NCBI GenBank assembly: GCA_022561735.1
Contig: JADFQR010000030.1
Location: 1-9,567, forward strand
DNA from: Chloroflexota bacterium
GTDB lineage: Bacteria > Chloroflexota > Dehalococcoidia > UBA1151
DNA: 9,567 bases
Direction: 5' to 3'
Shown here: one piece after another, positions 1 through 5,864 of the stretch
Layout of the letters: every line of letters begins with the position of its first letter
How positions within the stretch are numbered: position 1 is the stretch's first letter
The notes under the pieces: model-generated
Database searches by the model: none
What the model was told of the DNA's origin: nothing
What the model saw: the letters and a program-made list of their open reading frames with translations, nothing else
Position numbers and translations under genes: made by a program

Positions 1-1
1 G

Positions 2-127
2 GAAGTGACAGAGGTTGCGATACCAGAGCTAGAGCAGCGCAGGGTGCTCGTCATACTGGAAAAGATCGGCCCAACCCCGGAGCGTTATCCACGGCGGCCT
101 GGGATGCCAGCGAAGCATCCCCTATGA
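2..127 (+). CDS. rsmG: RsmG, 16S rRNA (guanine-527-N7)-methyltransferase, C-terminal end (5' truncated by window)
   Basis: Frame 2 is open from the window edge to a TGA at 125-127 and encodes 41 residues. They end in EKIGPTPERYPRRPGMPAKH-PL, whose TPxxYPRRxGxPxxxPL pattern is the characteristic extreme C-terminus of RsmG (GidB). The preceding stretch (VTEVAIPEL, then RRVLVIL) fits the last beta strands of its Rossmann methyltransferase fold. The enzyme is cytoplasmic and methylates N7 of G527 in 16S rRNA using S-adenosylmethionine. The catalytic part lies outside the window. The stop overlaps the ATG of the next gene (ATGA at 124-127), so the two are probably one transcript with coupled translation. 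Identification rests on the tail motif alone, but that motif is distinctive. Confidence 0.85.
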   Translation, partial: EVTEVAIPELEQRRVLVILEKIGPTPERYPRRPGMPAKHPL

Positions 128-1218
128 ACGTTCCAGACCCTGCCAAAGAACACATGGACAACCTCCCCCGCAAGCCAGACGGCACGGTATCGATAAGGCG
201 GCGCGTCTTCTCGTTACGAACACTATTAGCCTTCGGGATAGCGGCAGTCTTCATATTCCTCCTTGTGACGCGGTTCGACCTGGACTGGAGCGCCACCTGG
301 CAGAACGTCCGGGAGATGAATCCCTGGCTGTACCTTCTGGCTTTTGTGCTTTACTACGCCAGCTTCATCTTTAGAGGCGCGCGATGGCGGCTGCTTGCTC
401 AAAACGCAGGACTCCACGACTCCCCCGACGAGAGACTGCCATCTGCAATAATGAGCGCGTCGCTGATAATCATCGGATGGTTTGTCAATTCCATAACAGG
501 TCTTCGCATGGGCGACGCTTACCGCGCTTATGCGTTTGCTGAGGAGTCCAAGCGCAGCTTTTCATGGAGCCTTGGCACTATGCTCGCAGAGCGGGTCATT
601 GACACGGCTACGATATTCTTCGTCCTCGTCCTCAGCGTCCTGCTACTCGCCTCTGTCGCAGATTCGACCACCTCGACCAATATCGTAATCGCAGCCAGCA
701 TCATAGCATTTGTCCTGCTAGCGTTGACACTGATTATGAAGTTCTACGGGGTGCGGTTGGCCCGATTTCTTCCCAGCCGGTTCGAGACATCCTATAATCG
801 CTTTCAGGAGGGCACTCTGGGCAGCTTCAAGCAGCTGCCCCTGCTTTTTGCGCTTGGGCTTGCGGGTTGGCTAATGGAGATAGCCCGGCTATATTTCGTC
901 GTTGAAGCCCTGGGGTTGACCGTAAGCTTGCCACTTGTGACTATAGTTGCCCTGGGCCACGCGATACTTAGTTTCGTTCCAACACCAGGAGGACTGGGCG
1001 TCGTAGAGCCTGGCTTAATCGGACTGCTCTCTCTCAGTCTCGAACGGCACGATGCCGTTTCCATCACCCTCGTAGACCGCTCCATCACATATTTCAGCGT
1101 CATCGTCGTTGGTGGGTTAATCTTCCTGCTCAGGCAGGTCATCAACAGCAGAAGGCGTCGCCGCCAGGAATCGCTGGCTCACCTCGCCGAAGACCGCCGA
1201 AACACCGTGGATGCGTAG
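124..1218 (+). CDS. Flippase-like / lysylphosphatidylglycerol synthase TM family membrane protein (UPF0104)
   Basis: The product is 364 residues and strongly hydrophobic, with about eight likely membrane segments near residues 33-50, 67-83, 108-125, 159-177, 185-205, 238-258, 268-285 and 318-337. Family signatures seen are RMGDAYRAY (128-136), the AER-x-x-D motif (155-160) and PTPGGLGVVE (286-295). These are typical of the LPG-synthase-TM/flippase-like (AglD-like) family. Members occur as the membrane half of MprF or as stand-alone proteins thought to move lipid-linked or glycolipid substrates; this one lacks the MprF aminoacyl-transferase half. The C-terminus after residue 342 is a basic, arginine-rich cytoplasmic tail. 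The ATG at 124 is preferred because it overlaps the rsmG stop as ATGA; no clear Shine-Dalgarno is seen, which fits coupling. The frame stays open to the window edge, but that region codes for RsmG in another frame. An ATG at 154 is the alternative start. The substrate is unknown. Confidence 0.85.
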   Translation: MNVPDPAKEHMDNLPRKPDGTVSIRRRVFSLRTLLAFGIAAVFIFLLVTRFDLDWSATWQNVREMNPWLYLLAFVLYYASFIFRGARWRLLAQNAGLHDSPDERLPSAIMSASLIIIGWFVNSITGLRMGDAYRAYAFAEESKRSFSWSLGTMLAERVIDTATIFFVLVLSVLLLASVADSTTSTNIVIAASIIAFVLLALTLIMKFYGVRLARFLPSRFETSYNRFQEGTLGSFKQLPLLFALGLAGWLMEIARLYFVVEALGLTVSLPLVTIVALGHAILSFVPTPGGLGVVEPGLIGLLSLSLERHDAVSITLVDRSITYFSVIVVGGLIFLLRQVINSRRRRRQESLAHLAEDRRNTVDA

Positions 1219-1238
1219 GCTCTAAAAGAATCGTTTTC

Positions 1239-1263
1239 ATGCGGAATATAGGGGTTTCCGCAT
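1239..1263. terminator. Perfect 8-bp hairpin after the flippase-like gene (terminator or operator)
   Basis: ATGCGGAA at 1239-1246 pairs perfectly with TTCCGCAT at 1256-1263 across a 9-base loop. It starts 21 bases after the flippase-like stop and ends 40 bases before the -35 box of the next gene. There is no T-run on the 3' side, so it is not a textbook intrinsic terminator. It could equally be a binding site controlling the dehalogenase-like gene. Confidence 0.35.
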
Positions 1264-1303
1264 CCTGCTCTACATCGCGCGTGACCAAACGGTTGCATTT
1301 CAC

Positions 1304-1332
1304 TTGACTTGATTTGCCAAAGCAGATACACT
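1304..1332 (+). promoter_or_regulatory. Sigma70-type promoter of the RdhA-like gene
   Basis: TTGACT (1304-1309; 5 of 6 matches to the -35 consensus) and TACACT (1327-1332; 4 of 6 to the -10 consensus) are separated by exactly 17 bases. A start point around 1339 would leave a leader of about 32 bases ending in the strong ribosome site at 1356-1363. This favours the ATG at 1371 over an in-frame ATG at 1314, which lies inside the promoter spacer. Confidence 0.55.
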
Positions 1333-1355
1333 CCGCCATAGCACGTAAATTCTGC

Positions 1356-1363
1356 GGGAGGGA
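1356..1363 (+). promoter_or_regulatory. Ribosome binding site that fixes the RdhA-like start
   Basis: GGGAGGGA sits 7 bases before the ATG at 1371. The earlier in-frame ATG at 1314 has no such site, so 1371 is taken as the start. Confidence 0.75.
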
Positions 1364-1370
1364 TATATCT

Positions 1371-2621
1371 ATGCCTAAACCTGTAAGTCATGTCGTGAAG
1401 CGGCCCGGACGGAAGCTCGGAGACCCCGAAATCGAGATTCCCGTTGCGGAAGACCTTACCTCAGTGCCGGGCGCTCCGGTTCGTGAGGAGGATATATCGT
1501 TCTATTCCAGGGTGTATCCTCTCGAAACCCAGAACATCGAGAAAGCGGCAGACCGTGACTGGGTCTGGACGGTATACACGGAAGATGTACTTGAGTATCG
1601 CAGGCGACACGATGAGATTAATCAGCCTCTCGTAGATGCCGCCTTGCGGACTGGCGATATCGAGCCTACCGGAACTCCCGACCAGGGACAGGACGTTACG
1701 ACTGATATTCGCCTCAAAGCGCGCGAGCTTGGCTTTGGCGAAGTAGGCTTCACAAAATTCGACCACCGGTATGCCTATGCGAGCAAGAAGACCTGGGTCA
1801 AGTACGAGCACGCCATTTGCGTTGCGCTTGAGCAGGATTACGCCCAGACACAGAGTCTCCCGAGCCTGGAAGCTGAGTACGCCCACTTCGGGACTTACGA
1901 GACCGAAAACGCGCATTGTCTTGAGCTGGCCAACTTCATCAGGACGCTCGGGTATCACGCGCAGGTCCACAGCCCGAACGACAACAGCGCTCCGTTCCTG
2001 CCGATGTTTGTGCAGGCGGGCCTGGGCCAGTTGGGCGCCAACGGACAGTTGTTGTCGCCGCACTTCGGATCGCGCGCACGCCTGGCCGTGATCACTACGG
2101 ATGCCCCGTTGACCTACGACGAGCCGGTGGATTACGGCGTCCATAAGTTCTGCCAGGAGTGCCTGGTCTGCGCCGACAGATGTCCGGCACGGGCGATCAT
2201 GCGCGACAAGGTGTGGTGGCGCGGAGTAGAGAAAAACAAGCTGATCTACGACCGGTGCAGGCCGGTGATGTCAACGTACGAGGGTTGCGCGATCTGCATG
2301 AAGGTTTGCCCGATCCAGCGCTACGGCATGAAACCCGTGATGGAGCACTACGTGGAGACCGGAAAGGTGCTCGGTAAAGGGACGGACAATCTTGAGGGTT
2401 TCACCCTGCGCGATAAGGGCTATTTCGGCCCGGGCGAGTTGCCGTCCTTCGACAGGAGCCTTTTTGAATTCCCGCACGGGACCAAGGACGAATGGCTCTT
2501 CGCTGAGTTCAAGAAGAAGGTTGAGGCGAACAGTGGCGCCACAGACAAAGAATCGGTCGAGTTTGCGGGCGAACTGAAGCAGTTGCTTGACCAGGGGGAG
2601 ACCACTGTCGGCGACGAGTAG
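1371..2621 (+). CDS. Reductive-dehalogenase-like cobalamin / double 4Fe-4S protein without Tat signal
   Basis: The product is 416 residues. The central part (about 108-255) resembles the corrinoid-binding region of RdhA/QueG proteins, including LANFIRTLGYHA (187-198) and AGLGQLGANGQLLSPHFGSR (216-235). Two Fe-S motifs follow: CQECLVCADRCP (C261, C264, C267, C271) and C306-x2-C309-x3-C313-P, with C296 as a possible fourth ligand. The spacing C-x9-C-x2-C-x3-CP for the second set is closer to RdhA than to a typical QueG. Respiratory RdhA enzymes carry an RRxFxK Tat signal; here the N-terminus (MPKPVSHVVKRPGRK) has none, so a cytoplasmic protein is expected. The family transfers electrons through two 4Fe-4S clusters to a base-off corrinoid and removes halogen; whether this member does so, or acts on another substrate, cannot be told. 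I could not assign the catalytic Tyr. A short acidic ORF follows 32 bases downstream. No RdhB-like membrane anchor is present. QueG (epoxyqueuosine reductase) is the main alternative. Confidence 0.8.
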   Translation: MPKPVSHVVKRPGRKLGDPEIEIPVAEDLTSVPGAPVREEDISFYSRVYPLETQNIEKAADRDWVWTVYTEDVLEYRRRHDEINQPLVDAALRTGDIEPTGTPDQGQDVTTDIRLKARELGFGEVGFTKFDHRYAYASKKTWVKYEHAICVALEQDYAQTQSLPSLEAEYAHFGTYETENAHCLELANFIRTLGYHAQVHSPNDNSAPFLPMFVQAGLGQLGANGQLLSPHFGSRARLAVITTDAPLTYDEPVDYGVHKFCQECLVCADRCPARAIMRDKVWWRGVEKNKLIYDRCRPVMSTYEGCAICMKVCPIQRYGMKPVMEHYVETGKVLGKGTDNLEGFTLRDKGYFGPGELPSFDRSLFEFPHGTKDEWLFAEFKKKVEANSGATDKESVEFAGELKQLLDQGETTVGDE

Positions 2622-2653
2622 AAGGCGCGACGGGAGGCGCGGGAGCGCGGCGA

Positions 2654-2884
2654 ATGCAGGCCAGTTCAATTCAAGAGGCAGGGAGTGAATCGTTGTTCGA
2701 AAAGCCCCATCTGGACGCGCTTTTTGAGGACCTTGAGCGGTCGCACGGAAGTACATCGGATTACGATCGCCTGCTGAAGCAGGCTCACCTCGCGATCGCA
2801 CTCGCTGATGCAAATCGTTCGCTTAACGGTGAGTTTGACCCGGTCGTGGTTGAACTGATCGAAAGGTATCAACCGGCCGAATGA
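2654..2884 (+). CDS. Small acidic protein downstream of the RdhA-like gene, unknown function
   Basis: The 76-residue product is rich in acidic and leucine residues. It has two likely helical stretches (about 14-30 and 36-55) and a third near the end (VVVELIERY, 64-72). There is no Cys, signal peptide or membrane segment. The ATG at 2654 has GGGAG at 2641-2645, 8 bases upstream, and lies 32 bases after the RdhA-like stop, so co-transcription is likely. RdhB, the usual small partner of RdhA, is a membrane protein, so this is not RdhB. It could be a soluble partner or maturation factor, but this is guilt by position only. I do not recognise a family. Confidence 0.6.
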   Translation: MQASSIQEAGSESLFEKPHLDALFEDLERSHGSTSDYDRLLKQAHLAIALADANRSLNGEFDPVVVELIERYQPAE

Positions 2885-2963
2885 TGCGTTGCCCGGGTGG
2901 GTAGTGCGCGAGCAGGGTCATCCGTGATCGGCCAGTCGCGCGCCGCGGGAGATGGGGCGGTCG

Positions 2964-3317
2964 TCAGGCCGCTTCTTCGATCCCGGAGACCGGCATCGCC
3001 CAGCCGCCTTTCGCAGCGCGCGACCAGACGTATTTTCCGCCCGGAATCCGCAGGTTCACGTTGAATCCTGCCGGTGTCGCATCGGTCTCGAATGTCGTGG
3101 ACCAGATTTCCACGGCGCCTGCAGGCGAATGAAACGGGTCTTCAACGTTTCGATCTGAGTAGCCGACTGAAACGGTCGTGCCGGTGCGTCCGGCGGCGAT
3201 GATCTCGGTTATGACGAGGGCGCGTCCCACCGGGGCCTTGTATGTGTGGCCCGATGTCGTTTCCAGGGCTTCGTACAGGCCCTCTGCGGATGTGATGCGT
3301 TCCGGGGCGATGGTCAT
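2964..3317 (-). CDS. Hypothetical 117-residue protein, probably beta-rich
   Basis: I do not recognise this protein. The start is set at the ATG read from 3317 because GAGAGG (complement of 3326-3331) lies 8 bases upstream; a longer reading from 3383 adds an Arg-rich N-terminus without a ribosome site. The product has no Cys, no signal peptide and no membrane segment. After a short helical opening (about 10-20) it alternates hydrophobic and small polar residues with many Gly and Thr, for example GRALVITEIIAAGRTGTTVS (31-50), and ends in IPGGKYVWSRAAKGGW (91-106). This pattern suggests a compact beta sandwich. The gene lies 199 bases downstream of the amidohydrolase on the same strand and converges on the + strand block, so it may have its own promoter or be the distal gene of that operon. 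Confidence 0.6.
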   Translation of the reverse strand: MTIAPERITSAEGLYEALETTSGHTYKAPVGRALVITEIIAAGRTGTTVSVGYSDRNVEDPFHSPAGAVEIWSTTFETDATPAGFNVNLRIPGGKYVWSRAAKGGWAMPVSGIEEAA

Positions 3318-3458
3318 AGCTGCAGCCTCTCGCCGCCTGCGTTCGGTACAGCGCTTGCGCGCGGGCGCAGACGACGCTTCCAATCAACCAATGGTGAAGC
3401 GGTGACGCATCATTCCGAGTCGTATGTAACCCGAGAAACGCGTGGGTGCCTCCACACA

Positions 3459-3473
3459 GCGTCAAAGTGACGC
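3459..3473. repeat. Short inverted repeat GCGTCA-AAG-TGACGC between two minus-strand genes
   Basis: Perfect 6-base arms are separated by 3 bases, in the 199-base gap between the amidohydrolase stop and the start of the 117-residue protein. There is no T-run on either side. The form suits a dimeric regulator site or a short hairpin. Nothing else of note is seen in the gap. Confidence 0.3.
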
Positions 3474-3516
3474 ACCAGCCGCGGACGATCATGATGGCGC
3501 GGAGCCGGGACGCGGG

Positions 3517-4773
3517 TCAGTCCAGGGGTTCTGGTGGCGTCAGCGGTCGAAGCGGGGCGGCCGCGTCGTCTGTCGCTACGAGAATCTCGCCGGCTTTGAC
3601 CACGAGCGAAAGCGTTTCAAAAGCCGTCCTCAGCCCGTTGAGCGGGTTTGCCCGCAACAGCAGCATATCGGCGCGCTTGCCGGGTGCGATCACGCCAGAG
3701 TCGTCAAGCCCGCAGATCATGGCGGCGGTTCCGGTGGCTCCGCGCAACACGGTCTCGACGGGCGCTCCGTACTCCACGAGCGTCTCCATCTCCTCCAGCA
3801 TCGTGAAGCGAGAGTCGGTGCCGACGCCGACCGGGATGCCGAGATCCAGTGCTTCCAGGATGCGGTCCCGGTGGCAGGCGTCCGAAAGCAGGCTGGCAAG
3901 CTCGGGCGGCGCATGGCGCGCCATCGCAAAGGAGACGCGGGCCGTCGGCACAAAGGACACGCCGCCGTCCGCCATGGCGCGTACGCCGTCGTTGGTCACG
4001 AGGAAGGCGTGTTCGATGTTGTCGATGCCCGCCTTTATCGCGGTCCTGACGGCGGAATCAGACATGGCGTGGGTGGTGATTAGCCTGTCGAAACGGTGCG
4101 CCTCCGCGGCCGCCGCCGCAAGCTCCTCCAGCCTGTACTGGTCTGCATCCGGCCGCTCATGTGGATAGTTGGACAGCCCACCGGAGCTCATCACCTTGAT
4201 GCAGTCTGCGCCGCCCTTGATCTGCTCTCGAACCGCCTTCCGGACCTCCTCCGGACCGTCTGCCTCCCGCACGCCGTACCAGGGGGTTCCGTGGCCGCCG
4301 GTCATGGCGATCATCAGGCGGCTGGCGAGTACGCGCGGGCCCGGCAGGCCGGCGGCGATGGCGTCCCGGATATCGACATTGGTAAATAGGTCAGGTCCGG
4401 CGGCGATGCCCGGCCCGCCGAGTTCGCGAACGGTCGTAACGCCCTGGCGCAGCTCCCAAACGGCGTTAGCCGCCGCCTCCAGCGCGTGGGCGCCGGGCGA
4501 TGCATGCAGGCGGGTCAGACGCCCGGTCGTGTAATCGCCTCCGGGTGTCGAGCGGAGCCACTTGTTACACAGGTGATCGTGGCAGTTGATCAGGCCGGGC
4601 ATGAGCCACATACCGGCGCCATCGATAACCTGCGCCTCCGGCCCGTGTGACGGGGCCTCGACGGTGGAACCGGCGAACGTGATGACCGGCCCGTCCACGA
4701 CGACAGTTGCGTCGCTGAGCAGGCCTCCACGGCCGTCGATCACGTTCACATGCTCAACGGCGAGCCTCGTCAT
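3517..4773 (-). CDS. Metal-dependent amidohydrolase (imidazolonepropionase/prolidase-like clade)
   Basis: The product is 418 residues, the usual size for the amidohydrolase superfamily (PF01979-like). The expected binuclear-metal set is visible in order: HDH (H65, H67) after MPGLINC on strand 1; the likely carboxylated lysine K193 in CIKVMSSGG; H235 in ITTHAMS; H255 in NIEHAF; and D320 in GVGTDS. The N- and C-terminal parts form the usual small beta sandwich, ending with APGKRADMLLLRANPL (363-378). Members of this clade hydrolyse imidazolonepropionate, Xaa-Pro or N-acyl/N-methyl peptides, and other cyclic amides; the substrate cannot be read from sequence. It is cytoplasmic, with no signal peptide. 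The ATG lies 2 bases after the stop of the membrane solenoid gene (TGACCATG), with GAAGGGG upstream (complement of 4783-4789), so translation is probably coupled. Confidence 0.9.
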   Translation of the reverse strand: MTRLAVEHVNVIDGRGGLLSDATVVVDGPVITFAGSTVEAPSHGPEAQVIDGAGMWLMPGLINCHDHLCNKWLRSTPGGDYTTGRLTRLHASPGAHALEAAANAVWELRQGVTTVRELGGPGIAAGPDLFTNVDIRDAIAAGLPGPRVLASRLMIAMTGGHGTPWYGVREADGPEEVRKAVREQIKGGADCIKVMSSGGLSNYPHERPDADQYRLEELAAAAAEAHRFDRLITTHAMSDSAVRTAIKAGIDNIEHAFLVTNDGVRAMADGGVSFVPTARVSFAMARHAPPELASLLSDACHRDRILEALDLGIPVGVGTDSRFTMLEEMETLVEYGAPVETVLRGATGTAAMICGLDDSGVIAPGKRADMLLLRANPLNGLRTAFETLSLVVKAGEILVATDDAAAPLRPLTPPEPLD

Positions 4774-4775
4774 GG

Positions 4776-5663
4776 TCAGGAATCCCCTTCTGACTCGCCG
4801 GGCAGGACCACGTTCCCGCCGATCTCACTGTGTGAGATATCCCCGCGCAGGTTATCCAGAATCACGAGGTTCCCGGCCACGCGCTGAACGTCCATGTCTC
4901 CAAACCCGGCGCTCGCCACGGTGACGTCGCCAAGGATATCGGCGATCCTGGCCGGTCCGTAGTGATTTAGACCGATCGTCACGTTGCCCTGTACGTCACG
5001 GATGTCGATGCCGACACGACCGCGCACCTCGTCCAGTACGACGTTCCCTCCGATATCCAGGAGGGTCGCCGGTCCGCGCAGGCTCGGCACCACCACATCA
5101 CCCGATATCGAACGCGCATCAAGCCCACCGTTGCCGACGATCACGTGCAGGTTACGGATATTGCTGACGATAACCGGGCCGTCCTCGTCTTCAATTTCAA
5201 CCCGGGGCAGGTCCGCAGGAACATCGATACTCAGGTTTAGCCGGCCTGTGCGTGTGGAGTTCGGAATATCGACGATTACGATGATCTCGTCTCCCTCGCG
5301 GGTCACGTCCATGGTTATGAGGACGATTTCGATAAGCTCACTCTTGTTGGCGCAGGCAACGCCCTCGATACGAACCTCCGAGAGGCCGGTCCGGCCGTTG
5401 ATCTCAAGGTCTCCGCGATCACTGATGATCCGCAACAGGCGTGCGCCGGTGGCGTCCACCGTGGCGTTGCGAGGGGAGTTGCCCTGGCACCCGCGGTCCG
5501 TAATCCCGCGGGTGATCGCGCTGAGGGGAGGCCAGAGGATAATCAGGGATACGATGCCGACACCGAAGACTGCGACGAACATCGCCCACCACATCACCAG
5601 GTTTCGGAGGGCGCGTAACTTCCAGGAAACCTGTTCCTCGTCCTGGTCGTCGTAAAAGTTCAA
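4776..5663 (-). CDS. Membrane-anchored beta-solenoid repeat protein (DUF4097/bactofilin-like architecture)
   Basis: The product is 295 residues with a TTG start. An in-frame TGA lies 6 codons upstream with no ATG or GTG between, and GGGGGA precedes the TTG by about 6 bases. The N-terminus is cytoplasmic and acidic, followed by one membrane segment (about 22-44, NLVMWWAMFVAVFGV...). The rest should lie outside the membrane. The C-terminal part has six turns of about 19 residues, each with a G-(N/D)-(V/L)-x-(V/I/L) core: SGDVVV at 187, GGNVVL at 205, QGNVTI at 225, LGDVTV at 244, AGNLVI at 263 and GGNVVL at 282. This is a beta-helix pattern like DUF4097-type putative adhesins. C59 and C104 could form a disulfide outside the membrane. 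No enzyme motif is seen. It is the first gene of a tight pair with the amidohydrolase. Confidence 0.75.
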   Translation of the reverse strand: MNFYDDQDEEQVSWKLRALRNLVMWWAMFVAVFGVGIVSLIILWPPLSAITRGITDRGCQGNSPRNATVDATGARLLRIISDRGDLEINGRTGLSEVRIEGVACANKSELIEIVLITMDVTREGDEIIVIVDIPNSTRTGRLNLSIDVPADLPRVEIEDEDGPVIVSNIRNLHVIVGNGGLDARSISGDVVVPSLRGPATLLDIGGNVVLDEVRGRVGIDIRDVQGNVTIGLNHYGPARIADILGDVTVASAGFGDMDVQRVAGNLVILDNLRGDISHSEIGGNVVLPGESEGDS

Positions 5664-5719
5664 TCTGATCCCCCGTGATCAGGACCCCAGATGCGCCCTG
5701 GGTGCTGCCGTAACCCACC

Positions 5720-5748
5720 AATGTTGCGGGAAGTCTGCCATGTGCCAA
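5720..5748 (-). promoter_or_regulatory. Candidate promoter for the solenoid-amidohydrolase pair
   Basis: Read on the minus strand, TTGGCA (complement of 5743-5748; 5 of 6 to the -35 consensus) and AACATT (complement of 5720-5725; 3 of 6 to -10) are 17 bases apart. A start near 5713 would give a leader of about 50 bases to the TTG at 5663. The -10 is weak. It lies in the 201-base gap after the deacylase gene. Confidence 0.3.
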
Positions 5749-5772
5749 TCCAGCCCGCGTGCGGGACGCTTT

Positions 5773-5798
5773 CCGCGGGTGCGATGCCGACCCCGCGG
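5773..5798. terminator. GC-rich hairpin downstream of the D-aminoacylase gene
   Basis: CCGCGGG (5773-5779) pairs with CCCGCGG (5792-5798) over a 12-base loop, beginning 67 bases beyond the minus-strand stop of the deacylase. No T-run follows on the minus strand, so intrinsic termination is only possible. A shorter CCCGC-GT-GCGGG hairpin lies just to its left (around 5755-5766). Confidence 0.3.
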
Positions 5799-5864
5799 CC
5801 GCCCGCCGAGTCCCGGTGGAGCGCCCGCCAGACTTTAACCGGCCATTCCAGTCATACGGCCCGG

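Noticed and set aside
1314..1370. N-terminal extension of the RdhA-like protein from an ATG at 1314
   Set aside because: This ATG lies in the spacer of the likely promoter and has no ribosome site; the ATG at 1371 has a strong one.
1461..2144. Long minus-strand open frame (227 codons) opposite the RdhA-like gene
   Set aside because: It lies fully antisense to a gene with clear motifs and has no recognisable domain or ribosome site.
3446..4168. Long plus-strand open frames opposite the amidohydrolase
   Set aside because: Low-complexity Ser/Arg/Ala-rich reading opposite a gene with a full metal-ligand set; typical antisense shadow of GC-rich coding DNA.
4984..5655. Plus-strand open frame (223 codons) opposite the solenoid gene
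   Set aside because: Ser/Arg/Thr-rich with no domain; the opposite strand shows periodic repeats and a membrane segment.
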